Positions 15,948-25,043 are shown, counted from the first letter of the stretch. The stretch: DNA of 55,802 nucleotides from Enterobacter cancerogenus (GCA_000773965.1 JRUP01000037.1:1-55802); one strand, 5' to 3'. The notes: generated from the letters alone by a model not told the origin. Translations and numbers: made by a program.

Positions 15948-17878
15948 GCCTGATAGAACTGAAAAACATTCAGCGCAGCTATGTTAACGGTTCAGAATCT
16001 TTGCATGTGCTGAAAGATATCAATTTGCAGATCGCCAGTGGCGAAATGGTCGCGATCATTGGCCCTTCCGGCTCGGGCAAATCCACATTGCTGAATATTC
16101 TCGGCTGCCTGGATGCCGCCGACAGCGGTCACTATTTTATCTCAGGCCAGAATACCGCTTCACTCTCTCCGGACGCGCTGGCGAAAGTCCGCCGTGAACA
16201 TATTGGCTTCATTTTTCAGCGCTACCACTTAATGCCGGACCTGACCGCATTAAGCAACGTCGAAATCCCGGCGATTTATGCCAATTTGCCGGGGCATGCG
16301 CGGCGGGCTCGTGCTGCTCAATTACTGGAACGACTCGGTCTCAAAGGCCGTGAACATCATAAACCGGGTGAACTCTCTGGTGGCCAGCAACAGCGCGTCA
16401 GTATTGCGCGAGCGTTGATTAATGGAGCCGAGATTATTCTCGCCGATGAACCGACCGGCGCGCTGGATTCGCATTCTGGCGAGGAAGTGTTACGCATCCT
16501 TCATGACCTGAATCGTGACGGCCATACGGTAATTATCGTTACACACGATATGAAAGTGGCGCAGCACGCTGACCGCATCATCGAAATCCAGGACGGAGAA
16601 ATTTTTGCTGACAGCGGGCCAAAAACAGAGGCGACGCGATCGCGCTATCAGCCAATGGTGAGCAGAAGTCAGAGTAAGCTGCGCGGATTTGTTGATCGCC
16701 TGCGCGAGTCAATGCGCATGGCGCTAAATGCCATGAATACGCATCGCTTACGCACCGCACTCACCATGACCGGTATTATTTTTGGTATTGCCGCTGTCGT
16801 CACTGTCGTCGCGCTTGGACAAGGTGCGCGTGAAAAAACGCTGGAGAGTATTTCCGGTCTCGGGACGAATGTGGTGTCCGTGTATGCCGGCGGTGATTTC
16901 GCCGAAGATGATGCGCATCCGGTGTTGACGCTGGTGATGGCTGATGCCGATGTGATTGCTCGCCAGCAGTTTGTCGACAAAGTCAGCCCTGAACTGCTCT
17001 CGACGCAGCCGATCCGTTATCTCTCCAATTCGTCGAAAGCATCCGTATCGGGCGTCGGCAAAGATTACTTTGAGATTCAGGGCATCAAACTGACCGAAGG
17101 CAGTAACTTCAGTGATGAGCGCCACGCCCGGCAAGAGATCATCATCGATACCAACACGCGCAATAAACTGTTTGCTGCCAATGAAAACCCTATCGGCAAG
17201 ATGATCGTTTTAGGGTCTGTGCCGGTGCGAGTCATTGGTGTGGCGCATGAAGATAACGGCATTTCGCCCAATCGTCTCAGCGTGTGGCTGCCCTGGAGCA
17301 CCATGATGTACCGCATCAGTGGGCAAACAGCGCTCACAAGTATCAGCGTTAAGCTTAAAGATGATGTGGTCAGCGGTCCGGCGGTGGAATCTCTCACGCA
17401 ACTATTGACTGCGCGCCATGGCACCAAAGACTTCCTGATGTTTAACCGCGATAAGTACCGCAAAGCGATTGAAGGGGCAGCAGCCACCTTGACCTTGCTG
17501 ATTTTGATGGTGGCATCGATTGCGCTGATGATCGGCAGCATCGGCGTGATGAATATTATGCTGGTGTCCGTCACCGAACGAACGCATGAGATTGGCGTGC
17601 GTATGGCCGTGGGTGCGCGGCGTGGCGATATCATGCAGCAATTTATGATTGAGGCGGTGCTGGTATGTTTGGTTGGCGGTTCACTCGGCGTGGCACTCTC
17701 ACTGGTGATCGGTCCGCTGATTAGCCTGATGGCAGGCGGTGTACTGACAGCCATCTACTCATGGGAATCCGCGGGGGCAGCTTTCGCCTGCTCCACTATT
17801 ATCGGCATGATTTTTGGTTATTTGCCTGCGCGCAAAGCTGCCCGTATGGATCCGGTCGCCGCGCTGGCGAGTGAGTAG
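15944..17878 (+). CDS. macB: MacB-like ABC exporter
   Basis: The GTG start at 15944 overlaps the macA stop (GTGA). The 644-residue length matches MacB (648). The N-terminal ABC domain has Walker [10 protein letters not shown] (about 43-51), signature [15 protein letters not shown] and Walker [13 protein letters not shown]. Then come helix 1 ([20 protein letters not shown]), a large periplasmic domain (about 300-510) and three C-terminal helices around [41 protein letters not shown], the MacB/FtsX signature. It works as a mechanotransmission ABC pump with MacA and TolC; no TolC gene is nearby. A strong terminator follows. The natural substrate is unknown. Confidence 0.9.
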   Translation: MSLIELKNIQRSYVNGSESLHVLKDINLQIASGEMVAIIGPSGSGKSTLLNILGCLDAADSGHYFISGQNTASLSPDALAKVRREHIGFIFQRYHLMPDLTALSNVEIPAIYANLPGHARRARAAQLLERLGLKGREHHKPGELSGGQQQRVSIARALINGAEIILADEPTGALDSHSGEEVLRILHDLNRDGHTVIIVTHDMKVAQHADRIIEIQDGEIFADSGPKTEATRSRYQPMVSRSQSKLRGFVDRLRESMRMALNAMNTHRLRTALTMTGIIFGIAAVVTVVALGQGAREKTLESISGLGTNVVSVYAGGDFAEDDAHPVLTLVMADADVIARQQFVDKVSPELLSTQPIRYLSNSSKASVSGVGKDYFEIQGIKLTEGSNFSDERHARQEIIIDTNTRNKLFAANENPIGKMIVLGSVPVRVIGVAHEDNGISPNRLSVWLPWSTMMYRISGQTALTSISVKLKDDVVSGPAVESLTQLLTARHGTKDFLMFNRDKYRKAIEGAAATLTLLILMVASIALMIGSIGVMNIMLVSVTERTHEIGVRMAVGARRGDIMQQFMIEAVLVCLVGGSLGVALSLVIGPLISLMAGGVLTAIYSWESAGAAFACSTIIGMIFGYLPARKAARMDPVAALASE

Positions 17879-17892
17879 ATTTGTCTTCACAG

Positions 17893-17919
17893 GGTGCGCA
17901 TCACTGCGCACCGATTTTT
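17893..17919 (+). terminator. Rho-independent terminator of macAB
   Basis: GGTGCGCA and TGCGCACC form a perfect 8-bp stem with a TCAC loop, followed by GATTTTT, 14 bases after the macB stop. Confidence 0.85.
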
Positions 17920-17955
17920 ACGTCATGTTGGAATTAAGAGCGAATGACCCAGCGG

Positions 17956-18783
17956 TCAGATTAACATCGGCAACGTTGCACTGGCCGTTTGCTGACTGGC
18001 TGTGGCGTAATGTGCGTCATGCGTCATCAGCTCCCCCATCAACACTTCCACCAACAGCATCGCACCCACTTTACCACTCAGCGTACCGGCATTCAGCGGC
18101 CCTTCCGGACGCGCTGCCACCAGCAACATATCCGCCAGATTGCCCATGGGGCTGCGCAACGTGTTACTCAACATCAGTATTTGCGCTTTGCGTTTCTTCG
18201 CGACATTGACCACGTGCATTAAATCTTTGGTCGAACCGGAAGCCGAAATCGCAATCACCACATCACCTTCACCCAGGGTCGACGCGTTCATGGCCGCACG
18301 ATGCATATCGCCAAACAGCTGCGCGGATTTACCCAGGCGAAGCAGGCGATAATGCAAATATTCGCCGGTAATGGCGCTGGCGGCCACACCGTAAATTTGA
18401 ATAGAACGCGCCTGATGCAGTGCTGCGGCGGCCTGTTGTAAAACCTCGCGATTGATAAATTTTCCGGTATCGCGCAGCGCCTGCACCGACTCTTCCACCA
18501 GCGCATCAACCGGATCGCCCGTTGCTGCCAGCGTGGGCTGACTCTGCTGCACATCCAGCGCCAGCGCCATCTTAAATTCGGTGTAGCCCTTGCAACTCAG
18601 GTTGCGGCACAAGCGTGTCACACTGGCTTCGCTGGTATCCGTTTCTTTCGCCAACTCGGTAATAGTGAGATACAGCACTCTCTGCGGTTCGGTCAGGATG
18701 AAATCGCCCAGCTTTTGCAGCGCCGGACTGTAACCCGGCAGGCCCTGCTTCAGATGCAGCAAAATATTTCCATTGTCCGTCAT
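17956..18783 (-). CDS. RpiR/MurR-family regulator
   Basis: The 275-residue protein has an N-terminal RpiR helix-turn-helix (residues about 1-77, with ITELAKETDTSEASVTRLCRNLSCKGYTEFK) and a C-terminal SIS domain (about 120-250, with VVIAISASGSTKDLMHVV) that binds phosphosugars. GAGAGG precedes the ATG. It is divergent from a PTS permease and nanE, so it most likely responds to an amino-sugar phosphate such as ManNAc-6-P or GlcNAc-6-P and represses those genes, as MurR and NanR-type RpiR proteins do. An inverted repeat in the shared intergenic region is a candidate operator. Confidence 0.88.
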   Translation of the reverse strand: MTDNGNILLHLKQGLPGYSPALQKLGDFILTEPQRVLYLTITELAKETDTSEASVTRLCRNLSCKGYTEFKMALALDVQQSQPTLAATGDPVDALVEESVQALRDTGKFINREVLQQAAAALHQARSIQIYGVAASAITGEYLHYRLLRLGKSAQLFGDMHRAAMNASTLGEGDVVIAISASGSTKDLMHVVNVAKKRKAQILMLSNTLRSPMGNLADMLLVAARPEGPLNAGTLSGKVGAMLLVEVLMGELMTHDAHYATASQQTASATLPMLI

Positions 18784-18861
18784 GACACCTCTCCATTAGC
18801 CAATATTGATGGCGCTTAGTGTGCGTAAAGGCCCTGATTTGTGCCAGCAGAATTGATTATA

Positions 18862-18877
18862 AGTGAAAGCTATCACA
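18862..18877. promoter_or_regulatory. CRP-site candidate, PTS-nanE promoter region
   Basis: AGTGA-N6-TCACA matches the CRP core TGTGA-N6-TCACA at 9 of 10 positions, 80 bases upstream of the PTS gene start and 79 upstream of the divergent regulator start. Carbon-catabolite control is expected for this pathway. Confidence 0.55.
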
Positions 18878-18909
18878 CTAATGGTAGTTATTTTCATCAA
18901 ATGAAGTAT

Positions 18910-18935
18910 GTTGTGATAATAATTTTTACCACAAC
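18910..18935. promoter_or_regulatory. Candidate RpiR operator upstream of the PTS gene
   Basis: GTTGTGATAA (18910-18919) and TTACCACAAC (18926-18935) form an inverted repeat with nine of ten pairs matching and a 6-base AT spacer. It ends 22 bases before the PTS start codon, where a bound repressor would block transcription. Confidence 0.55.
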
Positions 18936-18957
18936 AATCATTCGGGGATGAAAATTT

Positions 18958-20514
18958 ATGTCAATGTTCAGTGGCGCTTCTTCTGGAAGCTGGTTTGAAA
19001 AAGCACAGCGTTTCGGGAAATCCTTTATGTTACCGATCGCCGTATTACCCGCTGCCGGTCTGCTGTTGGGCATTGGCGGAGCGTTATCCAATCCCAACAC
19101 GGTAAAAGCTTATCCCTTCCTGGACATCGCCTGGCTACAAGGTGTCTTTACCATCATGGCCAGCGCCGGTTCAGTGGTATTCGCCAACCTTGCGGTGCTG
19201 TTTGCGGTCGGCGTGGCGGTAGGACTCGCTAAAAGTGATAAGGGTACGGCTGGGCTGGCCTCGTTACTGGCCTATTTAGTGATGAATGCCACCATCAACG
19301 CACTGCTGACGCTCACCGGCGTGCTGGCCAGCAGTAATCTCAGTGCCGTGGGTCAAGGCATGGCGCTCGGCATTCAAACGCTGGAAACCGGCGTGTTTGG
19401 TGGTGTTGTGATCGGGCTGGTCACCGCGTTACTGCACAACCGCTATAACAAAATTGCCCTGCCACAATTTCTCGGCTTCTTTGGTGGCTCACGCTTCGTC
19501 CCGATTATTAGCTCGTTTGTGGCGATTATCGTTGGCGCGGCAATGACCATCGTCTGGCCGCATTTTCAGAAATTGATATTCGGTATGGGTGGACTGGTCC
19601 ATGCCACGGGGTATTTCGGCACTTTCATATACGGCTTTGTGTTGCGCATGCTCGGCCCGTTTGGTCTGCATCACATCTTCTATCTGCCTTTCTGGACTAC
19701 CGCTTTGGGCGGCAGTGAAATGGTCAATGGTCATCTGGTTGAAGGCACTCAGCGCATTTTCTTCGCTCAGTTGGCCGATCCCAATACGCAGCAGTTTTAT
19801 CTGGGGACGGCGCGCTTTATGTCGGGCCGCTTTATCACCATGATGTTTGGCCTGATCGGGGCTTGTCTGGCGATGTATCACACTGCCAAACCCGAGAACC
19901 GCAAACGTGTGGCCGGTTTGTTATTATCCGCCGCCCTCACCTCATTTCTGACTGGGATCACCGAACCGATTGAGTTCTCGTTCCTGTTTGTGGCGCCAGT
20001 GTTATATGTGATTCACGCGCTGTTCGATGGTCTGGCCTTTATGATCGCCCACATCCTGCACATCACCATTGGACAGACCTTCTCCGGCGGTTTAATCGAT
20101 TTCATTCTGTTCGGTGTATTGCAGGGTGAAGCGAAAACCCACTGGATGTATGTGCCCCTGGTCGGGGTGCCATGGTTCCTGCTGTATTACTTTACCTTCC
20201 GTCTGCTGATCACTCGATTCAATTTCAAAACGCCAGGCCGTGAAGATGTCAGCATCGATACCTTGCCAGTTGCCGCTGGCGAACGCCCTTTGCAGGTGAT
20301 TGAAGCGCTGGGCGGTAAAGACAATATTGCCGAACTTGACTGCTGCGCCACACGTTTGCGTATCACACTAAACGACAGTTCTAAACTTAATGAAGCCGCA
20401 TTGAAGGCCACGGGCGCTCGCGCGGTTATCCAGCGTGGCAACGGCGTACAGGTGATCTATGGCCCGCACGTCACCATTATCAAAAATGAAGTTGAGGAGT
20501 TACTCGCGCTATGA
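18958..20514 (+). CDS. PTS permease IICB, glucose/N-acetyl-amino-sugar family
   Basis: The 518-residue protein has an N-terminal EIIC domain (about 1-415; [25 protein letters not shown] and the sugar-site loop [13 protein letters not shown] are typical of the Glc family) and a C-terminal EIIB domain (about 430-518) with the phospho-cysteine motif [10 protein letters not shown]. No IIA domain is attached, so it must take phosphate from another IIA-Glc-like protein. It imports and phosphorylates a sugar; coupling to NanE by a 4-base overlap points to N-acetylmannosamine as substrate, delivered as ManNAc-6-P. MalX-like glucose/maltose specificity is the main alternative. Confidence 0.87.
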   Translation: MSMFSGASSGSWFEKAQRFGKSFMLPIAVLPAAGLLLGIGGALSNPNTVKAYPFLDIAWLQGVFTIMASAGSVVFANLAVLFAVGVAVGLAKSDKGTAGLASLLAYLVMNATINALLTLTGVLASSNLSAVGQGMALGIQTLETGVFGGVVIGLVTALLHNRYNKIALPQFLGFFGGSRFVPIISSFVAIIVGAAMTIVWPHFQKLIFGMGGLVHATGYFGTFIYGFVLRMLGPFGLHHIFYLPFWTTALGGSEMVNGHLVEGTQRIFFAQLADPNTQQFYLGTARFMSGRFITMMFGLIGACLAMYHTAKPENRKRVAGLLLSAALTSFLTGITEPIEFSFLFVAPVLYVIHALFDGLAFMIAHILHITIGQTFSGGLIDFILFGVLQGEAKTHWMYVPLVGVPWFLLYYFTFRLLITRFNFKTPGREDVSIDTLPVAAGERPLQVIEALGGKDNIAELDCCATRLRITLNDSSKLNEAALKATGARAVIQRGNGVQVIYGPHVTIIKNEVEELLAL

Positions 20515-21200
20515 AAGCAAACATGCTGGAGCAAATTAAAGGGAAACTGGTGGTGTCTTGTCAGGCACTGGAAAATGAACCCCTGCACAGCGCCTATATC
20601 ATGTCGCGTATGGCATTAGCCGCGAAGCAAGGTGGCGCGTCGGCAATCCGCGCCAACAGTCTGATCGATGTAGAGCAGATTATGCAAACCGTGGATTTGC
20701 CCATTATCGCAATCATCAAACGCGATTATCCGGGCAGTGATGTGTATATCACTGCCACGCTCAAAGAGGTCGATGAATTGATGGTGGCGAATCCAGCGAT
20801 GATCGCGCTGGATGCCACGCAACATCAGAGACCTGGCGAACTGCAGTTGCCGCAGTTGGTGGCGGGGATTCGTCAACGCTACCCGCAGTTATTGCTGATG
20901 GCAGATATCGCGACAGTTGATGAGGCGTTGCTGGCGGATGAACTCGGCTTCGACTGCGTAGGTACTACGCTGCATGGCTACACGGCGGAAACGCGCGGAA
21001 AGTATCTGGCGGCAAATGATTTTCACTTCCTACGTGAAGTATTAACAGCAGTGAAGGCGCCAGTGATTGCAGAAGGCAATGTGGAAACACCTGAGATGGC
21101 GGCGCAGTGCCTAAAATTGGGTGCACATGCGGTGGTGGTCGGCGGCGCGATTACCCGGCCTCAGCAAATAACGCAGCGTTTTGTCAACGCAATCAGCTAA
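20511..21200 (+). CDS. nanE: N-acetylmannosamine-6-phosphate 2-epimerase NanE
   Basis: The 229-residue TIM-barrel protein shows the NanE blocks: [18 protein letters not shown] at the N-terminus, [30 protein letters not shown] with the catalytic lysine region, [23 protein letters not shown] and [13 protein letters not shown]. It converts ManNAc-6-P to GlcNAc-6-P, which then enters the NagA/NagB route. The ATG overlaps the PTS stop as ATGA and has GAGGAG upstream, so both are made together. No nanK kinase, nanA lyase or sialic-acid transporter is present, consistent with the PTS supplying the already phosphorylated sugar. Confidence 0.92.
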   Translation: MKANMLEQIKGKLVVSCQALENEPLHSAYIMSRMALAAKQGGASAIRANSLIDVEQIMQTVDLPIIAIIKRDYPGSDVYITATLKEVDELMVANPAMIALDATQHQRPGELQLPQLVAGIRQRYPQLLLMADIATVDEALLADELGFDCVGTTLHGYTAETRGKYLAANDFHFLREVLTAVKAPVIAEGNVETPEMAAQCLKLGAHAVVVGGAITRPQQITQRFVNAIS

Positions 21201-21225
21201 TACGTTTTATCAGGCCTTAAATAGC

Positions 21226-21247
21226 AAAGCCGCCCGAAGGCGGCCTT
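21226..21247 (-). terminator. Terminator of DUF1471 copy 1 (shared cassette type)
   Basis: GCCGCC (21229-21234) and GGCGGC (21239-21244) with a CGAA loop, flanked by AAA and TT, give a compact terminator usable from both sides. The same sequence recurs after copies 2 and 3 and, slightly altered, after the sugar-acid dehydratase at 25421. Confidence 0.75.
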
Positions 21248-21269
21248 AACGCTGAAGCGGAAACTGAAC

Positions 21270-21485
21270 TTATTTGTACAGTTCTGCAGTCATGTGCACA
21301 CGGTTGTTGGTGTTCGCTTCAGTGATTTTATACTGAGCGCCCTGTTGCTGTGCTACTGCGGCAACTTTCGCTTCGGCACCGTCAAGTGTTGATGACTCAA
21401 CGGAGATGCTCTGGGCAAAGCTGGCAGCAGACATCAGTGAAAGAGCGGCGGCAGCGGCGATAGTCAGTGTTTTGATGGTTTTCAT
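21270..21485 (-). CDS. YhcN/DUF1471 family small periplasmic protein, copy 1
   Basis: The 71-residue product has a signal peptide (MKTIKTLTIAAAAALSLMSA, then ASFA) and a mature DUF1471/YhcN domain of about 47 residues: QSISVESSTLDGAEAKVAAV, GAQYKITEAN and a VHMTAELYK end. E. coli relatives such as BhsA, McbA and YhcN are small periplasmic or surface proteins induced by stress, acid or biofilm signals. The ATG follows AAGGA by eight bases. It is the first of four paralogues in this window, all on the minus strand. A 5'-UTR hairpin and an upstream palindrome are shared with copies 3 and 4. Confidence 0.9.
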   Translation of the reverse strand: MKTIKTLTIAAAAALSLMSAASFAQSISVESSTLDGAEAKVAAVAQQQGAQYKITEANTNNRVHMTAELYK

Positions 21486-21510
21486 GGTCTTATTCCTTTG
21501 GGTTGTTTGT

Positions 21511-21527
21511 GAAGGCTGTGTGCCTTC
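21511..21527 (-). promoter_or_regulatory. 5'-UTR hairpin of DUF1471 copy 1
   Basis: GAAGGC and GCCTTC pair around a five-base loop, 26 bases upstream of the start codon and just upstream of the ribosome site. The same structure recurs upstream of copies 3 and 4, and with a changed stem upstream of copy 2. Confidence 0.6.
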
Positions 21528-21537
21528 GATGGAAATA

Positions 21538-21600
21538 ATAATACCCTAGGTTACCATTACCATATTAACTATTAGTGCGATCATGATGATCCAGCTAATC
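21538..21600 (-). promoter_or_regulatory. Promoter and degenerate palindrome of DUF1471 copy 1
   Basis: On the minus strand a TATTAT -10 candidate (21538-21543) is followed upstream by a poor -35. Further upstream is an element with TTAACTATTAG on the plus strand (21565-21575), a GATCATGATGATC core and CTAAT (21595-21599). It is a decayed form of the near-perfect palindrome upstream of copy 4. Confidence 0.5.
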
Positions 21601-21823
21601 ATACACAGAGTTACTGTCACCTCGACGGTCATAATGATCAGGATGTTATCCACATTTCAGGTGAAAAGACCGCGCGCTAACCTGTGGATAAATCATCTCT
21701 CACCGCCAACCACGCCAGCTACACTGCCGTGGTTACTTTTCGTACGAGCTTGCGCCTGATTGCTCACTCATCTCCTGTTACGCCTAACGGATCAAATCGT
21801 TACCGATTACGGTTAGTGTGGTT

Positions 21824-22141
21824 TCATACCGAATCCTCTTTCTCAACCACCAGTACCCGCGCGGCGCCCTGCGGATGGGCAACATGCTCGGTTCCCACAC
21901 TGGCAAAGAAAATATCACCGACATTCAACATCACTTTCTGTACTTCGCCTTGCTCGCGGTAATGCATTTCTACTGCACCATCCAACACCACAAAGACCTC
22001 TTCGCCGTCGTTGATGTGCCAGCGATAAGGTTTATCAGTCCAATGCAGTCTGACGCTGGTACCGTCGAAATTGGCAATATCAACGGCATCCCAGGCTTTG
22101 GCTGGAGTAAAGCTTTTACTGATGATGGTTTTCATGCGCAT
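21824..22141 (-). CDS. Cupin-domain protein
   Basis: From the ATG at 22141 the product is 105 residues; an in-frame GTG at 22162 would add seven, and neither has a good ribosome site. It is a single cupin barrel: the RWHINDGEEVFVVLDGAVEMHY segment resembles cupin motif 1 with H and E as likely metal ligands, and GDIFFASVGTEHVAHPQG is motif 2 with its histidine. Small cupins of this kind can be isomerases, dioxygenases or sensors; the reaction is not predictable. It lies downstream of the MFS gene on the same strand with an 80-base gap. Confidence 0.8.
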   Translation of the reverse strand: MRMKTIISKSFTPAKAWDAVDIANFDGTSVRLHWTDKPYRWHINDGEEVFVVLDGAVEMHYREQGEVQKVMLNVGDIFFASVGTEHVAHPQGAARVLVVEKEDSV

Positions 22142-22221
22142 CTTGAATGATTGAGATTGCACACTATATTAACGGTAAGCCGTCGATGAATGAGGACATG
22201 CATCGACCCTTTTCGGACAGA

Positions 22222-23352
22222 TTAATCCCTCAACACGGCGAACTTACGCAAAGCAACAATATTCATCACGGCCAGTATTGCTGCGGCAATAAAGGTCATC
22301 GCCACCTGGCCGGGAATATAAGCCATAAAGGCCGCGAGAAATTGCCCGGCAAAGATTGCCATCGATAAACGCGCCAGTTGACGTCCACGCTCATGCGGTT
22401 GGCTGGTTTCAACCGTCATATGGTTGACCAGAGGCACTGACAGGCCAAATCCCATGCCTAACAGGATGCCGCCCGGCAGGCACAGCAGCATGTCCGGTGC
22501 AGCAGCAAACTCCAGGTGCGCCAACATATAACAAACGAACGCCATGATCAGGGTTGGATAAGGACCAAATTGCAGTGCCACATGCGGCATCAACGCTGCA
22601 GCCAACACGGCCACCAGCGAAACGAATGACAGAAAATACCCGATATGAGCGGCATTAACGCCCAACGCGGCAAAGCGTTGTGGCAGCATGATGATGGCGG
22701 TAAAGAAACACATCATGGAGCAGATGGCCGCCAGCAATACCGGACGCAATGCCCGATCGCTGTTGGTGGCACCTTCATCCCTGGTTTCAGTGGCGATTTG
22801 CTGTTGCGGATGTGGAATCAAAATGACCACCAATGCGAGCAGCAACCAGGAGAAAAGATAGAGTGCATAGGGATAGCGCCAACTCAAGGAAGCCAGAATC
22901 CCGCCAATAAATAAAAACACCACTCCACCAAGTTCGATAGCCATGCCCTGACGCGCCATCATTTTAAGTCGTGCTTCAGCCTGATAAAAACTGGCAATTA
23001 AACTGGTTCCAGCCGACATCACTACGGCGGTAAAACAGCCTAATAGGACACGATCAATGATCTGCATGGGTGCGCCGGGTAACCAGGCACCCGCCACGCC
23101 CAATCCGCCGTAACAGAAAAGACCCACAAGAAGCATGGGGTAAGCGCCATAACGGTCTATCGCTCGTCCGGCAAAAGGCCCTGCCAGTACTACGCCCAAT
23201 GCTGGCAGCGTTACCAACCAGTTAGCCAGATGTGAGACTCCTAATTGCGCAGCAATCTCACTCAATCCCGGTACGATAACGCAGCCCACCATGATGGTCA
23301 GGCAACTCACCGCCAATAACGTCATTGCCGCTGCAGGCTTTAATAAAGTCAT
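22222..23352 (-). CDS. MFS transporter, 12-helix
   Basis: The ATG at 23352 gives 376 residues; the frame also allows a GTG at 23388. About 12 hydrophobic helices are visible, with the loop 2-3 motif FAGRAIDRYGAYPML in place of the classical G-x3-D-R-x-G-R-R. The family is drug or metabolite MFS antiporters; specificity is unknown. It is divergent from an IclR-family regulator, which suggests transport of an aromatic or organic-acid metabolite under IclR control. The cupin gene follows on the same strand. Confidence 0.84.
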   Translation of the reverse strand: MTLLKPAAAMTLLAVSCLTIMVGCVIVPGLSEIAAQLGVSHLANWLVTLPALGVVLAGPFAGRAIDRYGAYPMLLVGLFCYGGLGVAGAWLPGAPMQIIDRVLLGCFTAVVMSAGTSLIASFYQAEARLKMMARQGMAIELGGVVFLFIGGILASLSWRYPYALYLFSWLLLALVVILIPHPQQQIATETRDEGATNSDRALRPVLLAAICSMMCFFTAIIMLPQRFAALGVNAAHIGYFLSFVSLVAVLAAALMPHVALQFGPYPTLIMAFVCYMLAHLEFAAAPDMLLCLPGGILLGMGFGLSVPLVNHMTVETSQPHERGRQLARLSMAIFAGQFLAAFMAYIPGQVAMTFIAAAILAVMNIVALRKFAVLRD

Positions 23353-23487
23353 GAATACACCTATCCGTATAATGGGTTTATTATCCACATATCGGACATG
23401 AGTGTTAGGGTAATCGCGCGTGATGTCAATCGCTAGCGGGTTACGTGGTAGAGTGGCACGTGGGTAAATCGATGAAACGGATGAATA

Positions 23488-24237
23488 ATGGTCGCAGATA
23501 CTGAAGCTAACGGATCACAGGTGATTGCACGTGCCGCCACCCTTTTGCGCGCACTGGAAAATCGCCCCGCTGGATTATCAATGTCCGAACTGGCGAAATC
23601 GACTGCGTTACCGCGAACCACGGTTCATCGATTGGTGACCTCTCTGATTGCGCAGCAGTTGCTGATCCAGGACAGCGCGGGAATTAAATTGGGGCCAGCA
23701 CTGACCAGACTTGCCGCCTCAGCGCACACCGATATTATTGCGCTGGCGCAACCGGCGATGGAAACGCTGGGGCGTCGCACCCGCGAAACGGTGGACTTGT
23801 GTGTCTGGCGTGGCAGCCACACGGTACTGGTCAGCCAATATGCTTCGGATCAGGAGCTGCGCGTGGTTTCGCCCATCAGCACCGCCTTTCCTTCCCACTG
23901 CGCCGCACATGGCAAAGCCCTATTGGCGGAACAGCCTGAAGAGCTTTTGACGACGTTAATGCCGCAGTTGAATGAGGTGCGCACCCTGCAAACGTTGAAA
24001 GATCGTCAGCCTTTGCTGAAAGCGATTGAGTCAATTCGCCAGCAAGGTTATGCGATTGATCGGGAGGAGCATGCGCGCGGCGTTTGTGGCGTCAGTGTTG
24101 CTCTGCACACCGGGCCGGGTGAACGCTATGCCCTGGCCTTAGCCGTGCCGGCTATGCGCTTCGATGAGCAGTTTCCCCAACTACTGGCCGCGCTGATGCA
24201 GGCGAAGGCAGAAATTGAAACGCTGGTGGCGCGCTAA
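23488..24237 (+). CDS. IclR-family regulator
   Basis: The 249-residue protein has an N-terminal winged helix-turn-helix (residues about 10-70, with GLSMSELAKSTALPRTTVHRLVTSL) and the C-terminal IclR effector domain (about 85-245, with SHCAAHGKALLA and REEHARGVCGVSVAL). The layout and length are standard. IclR proteins sense small metabolites and control the neighbouring operon; here the divergent MFS gene (135 bases away) is the obvious target. A hairpin terminator follows the stop. Confidence 0.9.
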   Translation: MVADTEANGSQVIARAATLLRALENRPAGLSMSELAKSTALPRTTVHRLVTSLIAQQLLIQDSAGIKLGPALTRLAASAHTDIIALAQPAMETLGRRTRETVDLCVWRGSHTVLVSQYASDQELRVVSPISTAFPSHCAAHGKALLAEQPEELLTTLMPQLNEVRTLQTLKDRQPLLKAIESIRQQGYAIDREEHARGVCGVSVALHTGPGERYALALAVPAMRFDEQFPQLLAALMQAKAEIETLVAR

Positions 24238-24245
24238 AAAGATAA

Positions 24246-24263
24246 AACCCGCCAGGGCGGGTT
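24246..24263. terminator. Hairpin between iclR-type gene and ccdB
   Basis: AACCCGCC and GGCGGGTT are perfectly complementary with only two bases between them (formally a tight loop), nine bases after the regulator stop and 16 from the convergent ccdB stop. A-rich sequence precedes it, giving a T-run for the minus-strand ccdB transcript. Confidence 0.7.
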
Positions 24264-24278
24264 AGATTTGAGAGTGGT

Positions 24279-24584
24279 TTACACACCCCAAAACAGAATG
24301 TTAATAGCGTCTTTAATTTCAGTTTCGTAGATTGCAAGACTTCCGACTTTATCGCCAAACACGCTTTTTGAAACGCTAACGACATCGTCAGTTTTCAGCC
24401 GATAAGCAGTGCCATTAAGTTGAACGATTGGAAGGAGCTCTTTACTCACTTTTTCAGAGAGTAAAGAGGCATCAACAAGCGGGATGGCCATTCTAAATCC
24501 CGGTGTATCAAGGATGTTACTCTGAACATCGACAAAAAGTTGGTAATGACTGGTCCGCTTATATTCATAAACATCAAATTGCAT
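24279..24584 (-). CDS. ccdB: CcdB toxin (DNA gyrase inhibitor)
   Basis: The 101-residue length is exactly that of F-plasmid CcdB. Conserved features run throughout: MQFDVYEYKR at the start, LFVDVQSNILDTPGFRMAIPL in the core, and the C-terminal WGV, retaining the Trp99-Gly100 needed for gyrase poisoning in F CcdB. CcdB traps GyrA-DNA complexes unless bound by CcdA. The start lies three bases after the ccdA stop, the usual operon order. Everything needed for activity appears intact. Such loci occur on plasmids and, as here perhaps, in enterobacterial chromosomes. Confidence 0.93.
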   Translation of the reverse strand: MQFDVYEYKRTSHYQLFVDVQSNILDTPGFRMAIPLVDASLLSEKVSKELLPIVQLNGTAYRLKTDDVVSVSKSVFGDKVGSLAIYETEIKDAINILFWGV

Positions 24585-24587
24585 GAG

Positions 24588-24806
24588 TTACCACTTCCTG
24601 TTCTCATCAGCGAACGAGCCAAATTTTTGGTTAAAAGCGGCAAGTTCTTCCATGCCCTCACGATTTTCTTCCTTCCAACGTTCCCCTTTAATGCGCTTAG
24701 CCTCTTTGGCGTAAGCCGCATCCGCTAATGCAGAAACGTTAACGCCGGAGTCAACCAAATATTTATAGTTGTCTTTCTCAACGGTGATACTGACTTTGCC
24801 TCTCAT
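24588..24806 (-). CDS. ccdA: CcdA antitoxin
   Basis: The 72-residue length equals F CcdA. It has an N-terminal ribbon-helix-helix region for DNA binding (KVSITVEKDNYKYLVDSGVNVSALADAAY) and the CcdB-binding C-terminus with the near-invariant ERWKEENREGMEELAAF and GSFADENRKW. It neutralises CcdB and, with it, represses the operon. A perfect GTATAC inverted repeat lies 30 bases upstream of the start. ccdB follows after three bases. Confidence 0.93.
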   Translation of the reverse strand: MRGKVSITVEKDNYKYLVDSGVNVSALADAAYAKEAKRIKGERWKEENREGMEELAAFNQKFGSFADENRKW

Positions 24807-24835
24807 TTAGCCCCCCAAATCGATGTCGTTTAGAG

Positions 24836-24854
24836 GTATACTATATGGGTATAC
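24836..24854. promoter_or_regulatory. ccdAB operator candidate
   Basis: GTATAC at 24836-24841 and again at 24849-24854, with a seven-base spacer, form an inverted repeat just upstream of ccdA. Autoregulation by the CcdA-CcdB complex at palindromic sites is the known mode for this family. Confidence 0.6.
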
Positions 24855-24995
24855 AATGAGGGTAAATAGTCACCATTGCCAAATCTGTGTCAGGGAAATC
24901 TGAATATTACAGATTTAAGGTATATGAGGGGGGTCTGGATGACCTTGGAGATCATCTAAGTAGAACGTATGAGAGGCGGTTAATTAGTTCAGAAA

Positions 24996-25043
24996 CAGCA
25001 AAGCCGCCCGAAGGCGGCCTTAACGCTGAAGCGGAAACTGAAC
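24996..25043 (-). terminator. Terminator and 3' flank of DUF1471 copy 2 (repeat cassette)
   Basis: ACAGCAAAGCCGCC opens a block identical, apart from one base, to that after copy 3 (from 31085), continuing past the GCCGCC-CGAA-GGCGGC hairpin (25003-25018) to the stop codon. It ends the copy 2 transcript and forms the left edge of the direct repeat around the idonate module. Confidence 0.75.

Larger units (their letters stand above)
21486..21823. other. Intergenic region with an inverted pair of DnaA boxes
   Basis: Besides the DUF1471 promoter, this region holds two perfect DnaA-box 9-mers facing each other: TTATCCACA at 21646-21654 and TGTGGATAA at 21683-21691, 28 bases apart. No gene is seen on either strand. 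A further TTATCCACA lies at 23381-23389. Confidence 0.5.

Noticed and set aside
21646..21691. Facing DnaA boxes considered as a replication origin
   Set aside because: No rep gene, AT-rich unwinding region or further clustered boxes nearby.
23350..23400. TCCG/CGGA half-sites upstream of the 22.2-kb MFS gene considered as an IclR operator
   Set aside because: The arms match only partly and spacing is irregular; too weak to list.
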